Part shown: positions 24,665 to 37,315 of the stretch, one piece after another | Position numbering within the stretch: the first letter of the stretch is position 1 | Layout: each line of letters begins with the position of its first letter | Source of the DNA: Distichodus sexfasciatus | Taxonomy: Eukaryota; Chordata; Actinopteri; Characiformes; Distichodontidae | DNA: 64,000 nt | Direction of reading: 5' to 3' | NCBI GenBank assembly: GCA_032718565.1 | Contig: JAVGVS010000684.1 | Coordinates: forward strand, 80,824-144,823 | Notes under the pieces: generated by a model | What the model was told of the DNA's origin: nothing | The model's database searches: none | Seen by the model: the letters and a program-made list of their open reading frames with translations, nothing else | Program-made: the position numbers and the translations under genes

Positions 24665-27600
24665 TAACCCTTTATAGTTACTAAATAATTAAATTATCTC
24701 TCTTTTAAAATAATTTCCCATTTCCTTTTTTCCAACACTCTTTTTCGGTATTCAGCTGAAGCACTTACGAGGACTCGCTACTGGAACAACAGAATCCTGC
24801 TGCTTCTATAAATTATTGAATGTACGCCTTTTGTACAGCCTGAAAGAACACAATTTATCAGGGTCCCATTAAAAAAGGCACTCTGATAGACATATGTACT
24901 CAGGAAATCATTTTTGCATCCAGAGACAGAAAGCACAAAATAAGTAATATTAGCAGCTGTTAGCAGGAGTTTACCTTAAAAGCAAATATTTAACTTTGCT
25001 GGAGCCTCATTAATTTGGACATCAGGAGCACAACTGCACCGTCACATTAGGGTGCTCATTATACACACCTTGCTTGGAAGCTTTAAATAGCAAGTTGTGT
25101 TTCACGATATCTGTTCACTAATTGCACTCCAATCCAAAGCTTGCAAACACAGGCCTGAGTGTTGTTTATTTTACTCTGGGGAACTATGCAGATCAATTTT
25201 GTCCACAGCAGAGTTTATTCTTCTGATTAAAAGTATTTGCAGCGGTCACTGACGCTTAACTTTGGATCACTTCTACTTTTGATAAACGGGGTGTGAAGAA
25301 CCGTTTGTTCTCAGGCCACTTTTTCCCAGTTGATGACATCTGATTGAGGGGCGTGACAGGTGAACCTCGTCCCTTTTTGCTGCCGCTGCTGCTGACAAGA
25401 TGGACATGAACACAGAATTTCAGCATTTAGAGTTAGTGACAGAATCTGTGCTGTTTTTTTGAGTGGAGTTCTGGCTTTTCCGAGGAAAGTGTTTGCAGTC
25501 TGAGGATTCTTCATGACGGATAAAAGTCTAAAATATGTGGCATAAATACTGAATGCACTTTCTAAATGGACAAACATCAAAAATACTCAGCCACAGTAAC
25601 TGAGGCTCTAGCTGTGCAACTCAGCCATTCTTTTAGATATGTTTTCATTAGTGTCTTATACACATTTTATTTGCCTGCATTATCACAGAATATTTTGCTA
25701 AAATGTGGATTGAACTTTCCTGTTCAGTGGACAGCTGTTGCTTCTGTATGATTTGAGTCTGTTGCTTGGACAGACCTGGTTAACTCCCTGTGCCTCTCCA
25801 GGTGTGCAGCAAATTGGAGCGTTTGAAAAAGGCAGAATGCTGCGTAATTTGTCTCCGTCCTGGTTTGTGGTCCTTTGGTCATGGAATATGCTTCCTTCCG
25901 CTCGGTAATGAGTGAAGAAATATATGTAAAGAGAGGAAGGCAGGGAGAATATCAAAGGTTTGTACAATTGAGATGTAGTTTAGAGTGAAGGCGTGGGGTG
26001 CATGCTGCAGTTATACTGTGATACTGTCATATTGTTCATTCAGGACCTCCTTTATTCACCATTTATAGGTGTGGAGGGGTTGTGAAGAAACCTCATATAG
26101 AGGGGTCAGGTGGTCTGCTCAGAAGCCCATAATGCTGGTGATTCTTTATCTCACTTTCTCTGTCTTGTTTGCTTTCTATCTGCATTGCTTATGTTGTTGC
26201 TGCTATGCCATTTTCCCTGCCATTGTAGGTCATGTGTGGATAGGAGATAACACCGACATCCCAAAAAAAATTAAAGATGGCCCACATTTTTTGGTCCATT
26301 TGTAGATATTATTGTAGCTCTGCTTTTAACACTTTTAACCATTAAAGAATTTCAAATGTTTGATTGCAAAACATGTGAGACATGTAACATGCAATAAAAT
26401 TCAGTAAAAATGAAAAATGAACAACCCTAACCCTAGCAGACAAATAACACTTTATCTCCTTGTAATAATATGACATTTGACAACTAATCACTATAAATAT
26501 TGCTGTTAAACAAGAAAATCTACATACTAAAATTCTATATACTGTATTATAAACTGCAAAAAAACAGTTACTGGACAGTTACCCACAAGTCCACTGCAAG
26601 GTTGCCACAAAATCTGCATGTGAAATTAAGACCTTGCTGCAACATTGCTAAAGGTTGATGAAAACAGTTTGCCAGAAACCTAACATTTTTGTAGGGACAG
26701 TTATTTTGGTGAAAGTATATATATACTGTATATAATAACTAATAACTTTGAAATAACAGTATAATAACATGAAGTAACTGAGCCAACACTGGTGGTCAGG
26801 TCTATTTAAATAAACCTGTAAGCGCTCTGTTGTGAATTACACTGGACCACACAGTAGAGGGCAAGCTCTCCAACAACGAGGAAATATTCTAAAGTAGTGA
26901 ATACATTTTTTATTTTGAAAGGCCTGAAGTAACCCTTTGGCACATTTGTATTTCAGTTGGGAATTGATCCAGCAATAGTAACTGAGCTTAAACTGGCGCA
27001 ACCCAAAGAGTAAAAACCTGAATGTGATTGTGAGTGTAATAGATTGTTGATTTAACATAGATTCTGTGCTATGCTAGGGTTAGTGGAGGTGTGTGCTGTT
27101 TCATAATGACTAACATATAAAAAAATATATATAAATGAGCTTCATACAAATGACATTAAATGGATCGACACATGATATTTCATACCGATTAAATTTTTTT
27201 CCAACGTTGCTCCTGAAGCCTGCTACACAACTAAGAAAGGAGAGAGTGATGCTCCTGGTCCACTTGAGGCTAGCATCCTGGAGTCTGAGTCAAAGTTTCC
27301 ATGGTAACACACACCTCCCTCTCATTATGGGTGGAGGTTTCCTGGTGTCATGATTTCACTTTATCTCCCTGCGATGGCAGGACATCAGAGCTCTGGAGGA
27401 AAAACGTCCTCAGATTGTCCCGGTTTTACTGATTTCAGTAGGAACCTGAGGGTTCTGAAACAGTTTCTGCACAATATGCTTTGATTGCAAAAACACTTCC
27501 CGCAGGTACTTAATTAATCTTAATCAAGTGAGTAGTTCTTCTTTGTAGTCACTGAACTGATTTAACAGGTAGGAGCGGAAGAAGTTTTGCTGGGAGTTAC

Positions 27601-28275
27601 ACCAAAATCAGAAGGTTAAAAATCGAAATAAACGCTTCTGACATCTCTTCCCCGATCACATCTTCTGTGGACTTGACTGTAGCAAGGGATGCTGGAGAGG
27701 TCAGATTGTGTGTGTGTGTGTGCTCTGTGAGGAGCTGATGCTCATTGATAGAGACACACTGGCTGCAGGATTGGGGCAGTTCAGTGCAGTTCACTGCTGC
27801 GCGGCTCTTACTGGCCTGAAGGCTTGTGGGTGTTGCAGGCTGTTCATCTGTGCCAGGTTTACTTCTGCTATTCGCATCCTTACTTTTGGACCTTTGTGTG
27901 CACTTTGCCTTCCAGACAAACTTCGAAAACGACCTGAATTTATGTTCGGGAACAACACAAAAGCTGTAAAAGTGGTAGCATAGAGGTTACTGATGCTAAA
28001 TCATACCATTTGCTGTGGTGAAATCTTTATTCTCTGGACCTTTCAGAAAGCTATTTCTTCTTTTGGTTTGAATTAAGACCAGGTTTTATCGGGAGGAAAA
28101 TCTGAACATGATGAGAAAGAAAAGATAGAATACGGAATAATGAGTGATGTCATCACTGAAAGCAATTTGTTTTTCATATTAAATGAACATCATTGTGTTC
28201 TACTGTCCATACTACAGTTTCCATGCTGTAATACTCAGTAAACCACTTTACAAGTTCATTTAAAGGGACACAACA
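24665..28275. other. Non-coding stretch; possible conserved element around 24970-25260
   Basis: No gene is supported. The part at 24970-25260 lacks recognisable repeats and is rich in TAAT/ATTA homeodomain-type cores. The remainder has short AT-rich and GT tracts (27708-27722). Confidence 0.35.
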
Positions 28276-28519
28276 TAAAAAGGGGCTTTGGTTGCGTAAT
28301 GGTTATGAATTTGGCCCCGTGATTGAAGGGTTATTGGTTCAAGTCCTGGACTGTAAAGGTACCACTGAGGTACTCATGAGCAAGGCAACATTACCGAGCA
28401 CTGCCCATGTCAGCTGCCCACTGCTACTTCATGGTCGGGTCAAATGCGGAGTTCACATGTGGTCGTGGTGCACTGAGTGCTGTGTCCACAATGATACTCA
28501 CTCACTCACTCACTCACTA
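28276..28519 (+). mobile_element. SINE family A, ending in (ACTC)n
   Basis: TTGGTTGCGTAATGGTTATG, CCGTGATTGAAGGGTTATTGGTTCAAGTCC, TAAAGGTACCACTGAGGTACTCATGAGCAAGG and CACAATGATACTCACTCACT. The tail has expanded into a short tetranucleotide repeat. Confidence 0.88.
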
Positions 28520-31235
28520 AAATAGATTAAAGACAAGGAGTTAAATGATGTAAATTAAATATGCATTTTTCCTTGCACGGCTTCCTGTGTTTGTTTGTTG
28601 TTGTGTCTGTTTTGTTCATTGTGAGGTTGTGTGTTTACATTGTGCATCAAGCTGCACTACATGACTGCTGTGGCTTGTTGCCCCATGTACTGCATGGATA
28701 ATTTCCACTTCACCAACGGCAACTTGTAACTGTGCTGTTACGGAGAGAGATAATGAGGTGACTGTTCCTGACAGGAAGAGGAGACACTGGTGATGTGCTC
28801 TCAACTGCTCAAAGTCTCCTCCTGCGTTCTGTAAATGAGCAGTGGGGGAAACAATACAAAACTGCTTAGTTCTCAATGAAACTTCAGGAACTGCATTTAC
28901 ACACATATCACAGCCCAGATTTATACACACCCATTAAACAGGCAGAAAGCAAAGAAAGTTGGGGACACAACTCTGGGTCAGCTGCTTGTCCCGCATCACT
29001 GGAGCAGGCTGGTGATAAAGGAGCTTGCTGAGGAACCCAGATGTGGTGGCAGGACAAGACCACGAAGCCAATTCCTGGGTCACTTCCATCAAGAGCAAAC
29101 TCACATCCTCACACACACACGCACGCACAATCTCATCAGTACGGCTCTTCAGAGCTGCACTAGATGTGTCATGATATGGCATGGAGTGTGTGTCCTCTTG
29201 CTGTGGTGTGATTTAATTTGGCAAAATTTGCTGTGGTCTCTTTTGAGAGGAAAACCAAAAAGTAATGGCAGTGTGACATTAATATTGCGCAGGGACTGAG
29301 CACAATACATGCTATGACAGGTAATAACCCATATATTTTTGCTACTGAAGCAAAATTCAGAGCACAGAGTGGGAGGAAACAGTAGAAAACTTTAAATTAA
29401 GTTATTGATTAAATGTATGAGACATTTTTAATACTTCTTGCAATTTTTGAGAATATGTAGACAATTTAGCTAGATATCTATTAGATTATTTTTGGATAAT
29501 AATCTGACAATTTTAAGGAAAGTGAAAACATTAGAAATTAGTCTACATGTTTAACAGATTCTCAAATAATATTTGACTGACTTGTAGTTCTCTTTCTATC
29601 CTGTCAGTCATGCCCTCTCCTGTCTTTGTCTAAGGTTTGTTTGGTCTTAGTTTGTGCCTCTTCCTTTTTGTCTTGGTCTTGTGCCAGGGATGTTTGATGT
29701 TCATCTAGACCAGGGTTTCTGCAACCTTCAGAATCAAAAGAGAATTTTTGCCCTTTTCCCACCAAATAAATCCCACCATGTGGAGCCACGAAACCTATGA
29801 CCTCTAAAAACATAGATAACAAATCATAATTGGTTTTAAAGTTATGCTACTGTACGTATAAAAGGAGATTCAACGTGTTTACTCAAGTAAAAGTTTAAAA
29901 GTACAAAGTTACCCTTCTTTCTGAAATTCTCTCTGCTCTGGTTTACCACTGCACTGGGACTAGTGTCTGTTCCCATCATGGAAGTGGAAAAAAAAATCAT
30001 CACTAAACTTCCACCAAAACATTGCTGGTTTGGAACCAAGAACCCATCATGTCATGAGAGGTGGCTGGAGTGATCTAAAAATGTGTAGTTTTGGTGTGTG
30101 ATGTGGTCGAAGTTTGGTCACCTGGCTTCCGTTGAGTTGTCTCTGGATCTCAACTTCAGCACCAGCAGCAGCACTGACACCGTTTCTGAGGAAAAGAGTT
30201 AACAGTGATCCAGATTAAATTTTTACAAGTGATGCACTGGGGTGTTGATTTCACAGCTCCTCCCATTTTCCAAACATCACTCTTTTAGTGTCCACAACTT
30301 GACACATTTCTGGTAAATAAGGACACGGATGGTCAGTGTCTTGCAGTTGTGGTTCTGCTTTGTTGGAAATGCTTCTGACTCTCATCCGTGTTGGTAGGCT
30401 GAAGTACAGTAACAGAAGTGTTTATACTGCTACAATATTTATGTTACTTATACATGTTATGTTACTTTATATTACTCAGTTACTTCCCTCCTCTGGTCTA
30501 GTGCACACCTACAACTGAAGGAGAAACTAGAAAATCACTCGGTCAAGGTTTTATTGACCTGTATTCAGACGTTCTTAATTAATTGCTAATCTCCTGTCTG
30601 ACCTTCTCATCAACAATATTAACCGCTAATCTTCTGCTTGACCTTCTTATCCTCTTCCCAGCCTCCCGCTGATTAGCGCTAATACTTTGATGGAGTCTAA
30701 TTGAAGGCAGTTTTTCACAGTTTAACCAGATCCTCATCTCTAGCACAGAAGTGCTTTGGTTTATGATGTTGCTGCTTTGGTTTTTATTTTCTCCTGTTTA
30801 CTGACATCTTTACTGCAGTCCGACGCTACACCATCAACACCACACACAGGACGGAGTGTGCCGACGCATCTCTCCATCGCTCTACAGTGCTGTATCTCTC
30901 AGTTCTACATCCCAGTGATTCTTGCCTGTGAAGTTTTAATCGTTATTATTATGGTATGTTGTTTGTCCTGAGCTTTTGCTGCAAAAAATGGTTCTCTGCT
31001 TCTGCTCAGAGGTTTTGAAAGGACCTCCACAGGGATGTAGGCAGATTTGAGGGACAGTTGAAAGCAATGAAATGTTGAAATTAAAGAGAGTAAACAGGAG
31101 TGAGATTCACTAAAAGGCTCGGAGTTAGGTTCAGACGAGGAAATCATTCAGAATCCAATTATCAGACATCAGCATTGTTCCTCCCCGACCGTAGGGAGCG
31201 TGTAATAAAGAAACATAGTCTGAGAACATCAAAAC
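28520..31235. other. Non-coding stretch; small 41-bp spaced direct repeat at 30583-30652
   Basis: No gene recognised. TGCTAATCTCCTGTCTGACCTTCTCATC is followed by a close variant 41 bp on. Open frames up to 104 codons have no known counterpart. Confidence 0.4.
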
Positions 31236-31263
31236 AGTGTGTGTGTGTGTGTGTGTGTGTGTG
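31236..31263. repeat. (GT)14 microsatellite
   Basis: Pure GT dinucleotide repeat. Confidence 0.97.
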
Positions 31264-32543
31264 TTCTTTCAAGCAGCACAAATAAGAACAAGCTTCACTG
31301 ACTTGAGAAACAGAAGGAGCCCTGAAGCCTCGCTGACATGATGTGCACTTGCTGAACAGTATCAATAGTTCATTATAACACAACACAATACACCCATGGA
31401 CACATTATTTAACATTTCTTTGTTCTCTATCTTGTGTTTATTGTGTCAATATTAAGAATTCATCAAGCGCAACATTAACCTCAGTGATCATAAAAATACA
31501 TTTAAAGAGCAACACCAAAGCAATTTCTGCCAATTTACAGCATTATCTGGGAGCTGAGTGTGTTTTTTGATCAAATGTGACCACAAATAAGAATAATATT
31601 TATTTCCTAGATAATCTCCTGAAAGAGTCCCAGGTTTTAGCTCTAATGCTGCGTTCTAACCCTACCCGACTTGAATATGTCTGTTAAAACTGGTTAGAAG
31701 CTGACATGCGAACGGGAGAACTCATTTCAGCATTCAGTGCATTGCTGTTTGTTTGTATTCATCATGCGGAGAGAGAGAGAGAGGAAGGCATGGACGTAGA
31801 GAGAATATTTTCATTTTGTTTTCCCCTCAGATTATTTTTTAAACATTTACATCCTGTGTTGTGTAAGTGAAACCTGCTTTAATGAGCTGAAGTATAGTAA
31901 CACTCCACATTTTGTTCTCACTAACAGTAACAATGTTGTAACGATGGAAAAAGTAATGAATTGATTACTGAAACTAATAACACCATTTATTTGTAACACC
32001 GATTCCCATCGGTGTTTATTACACATTGAGCCAGTGGGAATATGGGAGAGAGGGAGAAGGAAGAAAAACGGCTTATTTTCTTATTCTGGACAAACAACAC
32101 TGACACCTTGGAATAAAGCTTGGCCCCCTGCCGCTGCAAATGCCATTCAAATACATTGCTCTGAGACACTAATGTCCCTCTGCTCTTGACATCTCGCGCT
32201 GTACTGAAATTAAACTGTCCTGCTTTAGATTGAGTTCAGGAGATGTTGATGTAGCACCACTTCTCTGCCTCCGTTCTGTTGTCTTATTATTCCTGTAGGT
32301 TCAAGCTCATTTGTAAAGGGTCTCAGCCCCGTGCACTAAAGCATTAGTGTAATCACAAGGTCTGGCACGAGGTTCTGGCTAGTGACGCCACAATTAAACT
32401 TTTAGACAATCCATGTTTGCCTTCTGCACTTTTTTAATGAGCTTCTGTTTCAGTGATATTTTACCTATTTTATTCAAAATGTAGGATTCTCTATTTGCCA
32501 CATACATGTAGTTACGACCAATATGTGGTGAAATGTTACACTA
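31264..32543. other. Non-coding stretch, nothing recognised
   Basis: No gene or known repeat recognised. Confidence 0.4.
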
Positions 32544-32722
32544 AGCATTTAGCAGACACTTTTATCCAGAGTAACTTCCATTTTCTAATTACACTGACAG
32601 TCTCCCTGGAGCAAGTTGCATGTTAAGTGTTTTGCTTAGAGACCGATGGTGATGCTGCTGTGTGTAGAATAGTCACATATGAACCTTTCTGAAGCCGTGT
32701 TCACAGATGAGTATTCTACCAC
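32544..32722 (-). mobile_element. SINE family B (V-SINE-like)
   Basis: AAGCATTTAGCAGACACTTTTATCCAGAGTAACTTCC...GACAGTCTCCCTGGAGCAAGTTGCATGTTAAG. The core is the best conserved in the window and the tRNA-like right end is degraded. Confidence 0.85.
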
Positions 32723-32840
32723 TAGTATACATTATATACGGCAGAATTTGTAGTCTTGAATGTGTGTTAGATGTGTGTTTTTACATCCATTGACATTTTT
32801 ATTGATATATCTTGCTGATTTTATATGAAGTTTGTGAATA

Positions 32841-32912
32841 AAAGTGAGTGATTATTTGTCATTCTGACCCATCCATGAAGGAGCAGTAGGCAGCTGACAT
32901 GCACGAGAGACT
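32841..32912 (-). mobile_element. SINE family A fragment with internal deletion
   Basis: AAAGTGAGTGATTATTTGTCATTCTGACCCATCCATGAAGGAGCAGTAGGCAGC. The segment between the tail and the CATCC block is missing. Confidence 0.75.
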
Positions 32913-33104
32913 CGTGATTGATATATTCTTCTCACCTGGATAGCAGGAAACTTGCTTATAAATATCCATTCGCTCTCACTGTTTCTTTGTATTGTATTAT
33001 TAGTCGATGGCAAACAGTTGAGTGGTTAATTTTCTGCTTTTGTTTTAATGTTGAGGTGAGGTTGAACATGAGTTGCCAAGCTGCATTCTTAAATCTGAAA
33101 TGCT

Positions 33105-33380
33105 TGCAGTGTGTAGTTCTGAAAAGAAAAGGCTTCTCTCAATTTTTATTCCAGCTGCATGAATTTGTTAAAAGCACAAGGTCAGAAGGTCCGGCTTCCA
33201 ACATCAGGACTTTCTCTTTTTGAAACTACATTTCAAAAAGATTACAACACTTCTGGTTGGGTAGATCTGACTCAAAACTGCTAAAGATTATTGAATGCTC
33301 CAAGCCATTGACTAAACACGGCAGGAGGCCTCGCAATTACGTGTGTACAGCTCACAGAACATGGCAAATCCTCTGCTTTT
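33105..33380. repeat. Unclassified dispersed repeat, copy 1
   Basis: Shares TTCCAGCTGCATGAATTTGTT, CACAAGGTCAGAAGGTC, GACTAAACACGGCAGGAG, TACGTGTGTACAGCTCACAGAA and CCTCTGCT, in this order, with 38101-38365. I do not recognise the family. Confidence 0.75.
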
Positions 33381-33878
33381 AATTACTGTTTATGGCTTGA
33401 GGTTGCTAGATGAACTCTGATTGATATGCTTTAGCAGCAGGCATCTGCTCTGTCGATCTAATTGGGCAACCCAAAACGCAGCCCACCGTGGAGTCAGGAA
33501 AGCCATATGGACAGTTTGAAATCTATTATTTTTCTCCAGCCCAGTGGTTTGGGACAGTCTCAATGTGCATCGTATTAAAGAGTGACTCTCATTCCCAGAG
33601 GGACAGACACCATGTCATTATCGACTGGAGAAGCACCAAACTCTGGTTGTTCCATGTGTATAACCAAAAAGATCTCACAATAGACATGGCAGAGGCAAGA
33701 AGTTGTCCCTGGAAATGCCTGTTGGGTGAGCTGTTGGCTAATATCTTCTACATCTTTGCCACAACAGAAGGTTGTGTTTTTAATCCCACCATTACACATT
33801 TACTAACCCATCACTTTGCAATGGCTGTTTAACAAGCTTCTCATCGTTTGATGTATTTTGTATATTAAAAGAAAGTGA
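33381..33878. other. Non-coding stretch, nothing firm recognised
   Basis: An open frame of 114 codons (33488-33832) has plausible composition but matches no family I know and lacks splice or start support. Confidence 0.35.
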
Positions 33879-34118
33879 AAGTGAGTGATTATTTGTCATT
33901 GTGAACACATCATAGCACAGCACACAGTGCACCACAACAAAATGTGAGCTCTGCATTTAACCCATCCATGAAGGAGCAGCAGGCAGCTAACAAGCACCCG
34001 GGGAGCAGTGCTTGGGGATGGTACCTTGCCTCAGTGGTAACTTTACCGGTCCTGGATTTGAATCTGCGACCTTCTGATCACGGGGCAACCACCCTACCAT
34101 TATGCCACCAGCTGCCCG
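33879..34118 (-). mobile_element. SINE family A, full length
   Basis: GTGAGTGATTATTTGTCATTGTGAACACA...CCCATCCATGAAGGAGCAGCAGG...CACCCGGGGAGCAGTGCTTGGGGATGGTACC...GATCACGGGGCAACCACCCTACCATTATGCCACCAGCTGCC. Confidence 0.92.
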
Positions 34119-34830
34119 CACATCCACATCCACAACCACTCTGTAGACAGTTCAGATATGAGTTGCATAAATCCTCCATGAACTGGACTTACCTCCTTTT
34201 CAAGTTATTTCTGTTCTGCCAGTTGGTGGAGGCAAGAATATTTTGTTGATTAATGTAAATGTAATATCAGACACTTTCTGAAAATGACCCAGATGGGTCT
34301 GATGATTTCATGGGGATCCAGTTAGAGTCTGGAAGGGAACTTCTCCTCAAAACTCCAATCCTGAAATCCATGCCAGACCTTCAGACAGACTCATGATTGC
34401 TAGATCCAGCTCACCTGAACGCAAGGTTACATCCTGAACAAATTGGCTTTGGCTTTTTTTTCCCGTGGCTTCATTTTGTCAGTGTCCATGTCTGTTACTG
34501 CAATGGTTTCTTGCTTGGCTTTGAACAGTTGTTTGCTTTGTCTCATGTTCCCCCTGTTGCCTGCTGATTGGTACATAGATTTTTTTTCCTGGTAAATGGA
34601 CTGTCTTTGTTTTGACTTTGCTTGATTATTCAGATATTCAGGGATTCTGATTGGTACAACCCTAAAGCCTGATTTTTCACTTGGGTCTCTTCCTGAAAAC
34701 CTTGTGACCATTTATAGTAGTGGTCACTTTCTGTCAACCTATATAATTTGTAATATGCAGTCAATTGAATTAATCCACAAATGTTGCTTAACCACTCAGT
34801 GTACTTGATAACCTGGATCTTGAAAAGAGT
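34119..34830. other. Non-coding stretch, nothing recognised
   Basis: A Lys/Gln-rich 94-codon minus-strand frame at 34427-34711 has no recognisable homologue. Confidence 0.4.
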
Positions 34831-35079
34831 CCAGCAGTTGACAGCTTAACGTTCAGGGCATTTGCCCCATGATCGGAAGGTTGCCAGTTCAAATCCTAGG
34901 ACCGGTAAAGGTACCACTGAGATACTCACGAGCAAGCTACTGTCCACAAGTCATGCCTCTCGGGCGCTGCCCATTTCAGCTGCCCACTGCTCCTTCACGG
35001 CTGTGTCAAACGCAGAGGTCACATTTTGTTCTGGTGGACTGTGTGCTGTGCTGTGCTGTGGTGTGTTCACAATGACAAT
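34831..35079 (+). mobile_element. SINE family A, full length
   Basis: AGCAGTTGACAGCTTAACG, CCCCATGATCGGAAGGTTGCCAGTTCAAATCC, GGTAAAGGTACCACTGAGATACTC and TGTTCACAATGACAATCAC. It ends about ten bases before the target duplication of the LINE. Confidence 0.9.
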
Positions 35080-35109
35080 CACTTTAAATGCCATTAAGGC
35101 TTTAAGGCT

Positions 35110-36774
35110 TATAAAGCGGCCTCCTACGAACTTCGCCGCTAGATTCGAGCTTGCAAGCGCAACTTCAAACAGCGAATTGAATAGAAATTTCATCAGGGTG
35201 ACGCACGAAGCTTGTGGCATGGACTGCGCACTATTACGGACTATAAAGCTAAAGACACCGCGACGATCGGCGCCGACTCCGCATTTGCCAACGAGCTGAA
35301 CGAGTTCTACGCCTGCTTCGAGGTTAGCCAGGTGGCTACTGCTACCAGCCGGCCGGCGACTGAGGACGGTGACATTATCAGCATCGCAGAGCACGACGTT
35401 CACGCGGCGCTGAGGCGGGTGAACACCAGAAAGGCGGCGGGTCCAGACAGCATCTCCGGGCGCCTGCTGCGCTGCTGCGCTGACCAACTGTCAGGTGTGT
35501 TCACCTCCATCTTCAACGAGTCTCTGGCGAAGTCCGTGGTCCCCACCTGCTTCAAGAAATCCACCATCGTCCCCGTGCCCAAGAACAACAAACCTTCATG
35601 CCTGAATGACTACCGCCCTGTTGCACTGACATCGGTAGTTATGAAGGTGTTTGAAAGACTGATCAAGCACATCATCTCCTCCTCCATCCCAAGCACCATG
35701 GACCCACTCCAGTTTGCCTACCGCTCTAACAGATCTACAGAGGATGCCATCTCCCACGTCCTGCACACCTCCCTCAGCCACGTGGACAAGAAACAGGGTA
35801 ACTATGTGAGATTGCTGTTTATCGACTTCAGCTCAGCATTCAACACAATAGCGCCCTATAGACTGTTTTACAAACTGAGAGACCTAGGACTCAACACCCG
35901 CTTGTGCACGTGGGTGCTGGACTTCCTCACAGGCAGATCTCAGGTGGTGCGGGCAGGCAGGTCTGTCTCCAACAGCATCACCACCAACACAGGAGCTCCT
36001 CAGGGGTGTGTACTTTCTCCGCTGCTGTACTCACTATACACTTCGGACTGTGTGGCCGCTCATGACTCCAACAACATTGTAAAGTTTGCGGACGACACTG
36101 TGGTGTTGGGGTTAATCTCCAACAATGATGAGACGGCCTACGTGGATGAGGTGGAGAACCTGGCACTCTGATGCCAGGAAAACTGCCTTCAGCTGAACGT
36201 CAGCAAGACGAAAGAGCTGGTGGTGGACTTCAGCCGGGGACAGCGCAACTACAGACCCCTCTCCATCAACGGTGCTCAGGTGGAGAAGGTGTCCTCGTTC
36301 AAGTACCTTGGTGTTCACATCTCTGAGGACCTGACATGGGCTGGACATATCAATGTTCAAGTCAAGAAGGCAAAGCAGCGTCTGTATCACCTTCGGAAGC
36401 TGAGAAAGTTTCGGGTTTCTCCTGCTGTTCTAAAAGCTTTCTACTCTGGTGCTGTGGAGAGCATCATTACTCAGAACATTTTGTCCTGGTACGGGAACAG
36501 CTGTGTTCAGGACCAGAAAGCCCTCCAGAGAGTGATCCGGGCAGCGGAGCGCTGCTGCACGTCACCTCTCCCTTCCCTGCAGGACATTTACACCAAGAGA
36601 TGTAGGACCAGAGCAATCAGGGTTTTAAAAGACTCATCTCACCCAGGAAACAGGCTTTTTCATCTTCTGCCATCAGGCAGAAGGTTCCGCACCATCATGG
36701 CCAAAACAGAGAGACTCAGGAGGAGTTTCTATCCTCAGGCCATCCGTTTCCTTAACCAGGACATGCCTTTCTAG
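35110..36774 (+). pseudogene. LINE reverse transcriptase, frame with three internal stops
   Basis: One continuous frame from 35110 to the stop at 36772 carries the reverse transcriptase of the LINE. Visible motifs are NDYRPVALTSVVMKVFERL (motif 1-2), FIDFSSAFNTI (35818-35850, motif A, the first catalytic Asp), GAPQGCVLSPLLYSLYT (motif B), FADD at 36085-36096 (motif C catalytic pair), SKTKELVVDF and FKYLGVHI. The C-terminal part has CRTRAIRVLKD and HLLPSGRRFRT. In-frame stops lie at 35140-35142 (TAG), 35182-35184 (TAG) and 36169-36171 (TGA). The last separates a 319-codon frame from a 184-codon one. No frameshift is seen, so the copy decayed by point mutation and is inactive. The N-terminal endonuclease is absent. 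Confidence 0.92.
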
Positions 36775-36785
36775 GTCTCAGTTCT

Positions 36786-36960
36786 TTATATGCTGCTAAT
36801 ACATACCTCGCTGTTACAATGACTTATACTGTACATGTCCATGCTATTACATGCTGCTATTACATACCTCATATCGTTGTTACGATAACTATACTGTAAA
36901 TGTCCATGTTATTATATGCTGCTAATACATACCTCTTATTGTTACGATAACTTATACTGG
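36786..36960 (+). repeat. Minisatellite in LINE 3' region, about 63-bp unit, 3 copies
   Basis: The unit starts ATGCTGCTAATACATACCTC and includes GTTACAATGACTTATACTG and ATGTCCATG. Copies begin near 36789, 36851 and 36914, and the last is shortened. Confidence 0.88.
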
Positions 36961-37315
36961 TTGCCACTTCATTGTCACATGCTCTACTCTGCTATGTACA
37001 ATGCTGCAGCTGCACTTGGCACTTTAAAAAATCATCTCTTTGCACCTGTCCTGCCCTAGCACATTTACAATTTTTACAATCTCAGGTTTGCACACTTAAC
37101 TTTATGTTCCTTATTGTATAATATATAGTTTTTATTTTTGTCCTGTTACCCCAGCCTCCGTATTTAGGTTAGTATTTATGTTTGTAAGTTTGTATTGCGT
37201 CTCTATCTTCCTTGTCTATTGCACAGTTAAAAGAGCGGATCAGGATACATTTCACTGCATGTTGTAACTGTATAACTTGCACGTGACAAATAAAGAATCT
37301 TGAATCTTGCCATTA

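Larger units (their letters stand above)
35097..37307 (+). mobile_element. 5'-truncated L2/CR1-type LINE with candidate 8-bp target duplication
   Basis: Contains a reverse-transcriptase domain, C-terminal region, a 3' region of about 530 bp and a tail of GAATCTT repeats preceded by AATAAAG (37290). TGCCATTA occurs at 35089-35096 and again at 37308-37315, directly abutting both ends, which is a candidate target-site duplication. The endonuclease and the whole 5' half are missing, as usual for truncated insertions. Clade assignment rests on FADDTVV and overall text resembling fish L2-type elements. Confidence 0.9.

Noticed and set aside
28497..28519. (ACTC)n as a possible CRISPR-like or satellite array
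   Set aside because: It is a short simple repeat at a SINE tail. No spacer-repeat structure exists anywhere in the window.
28616..28930. 104-codon minus-strand open frame
   Set aside because: No family resemblance, and no splice or start support.
34862..35487. Open frames on both strands (145 and 178 codons) across the SINE/LINE junction
   Set aside because: They cross the SINE boundary and run antisense or out of phase to the reverse-transcriptase frame.
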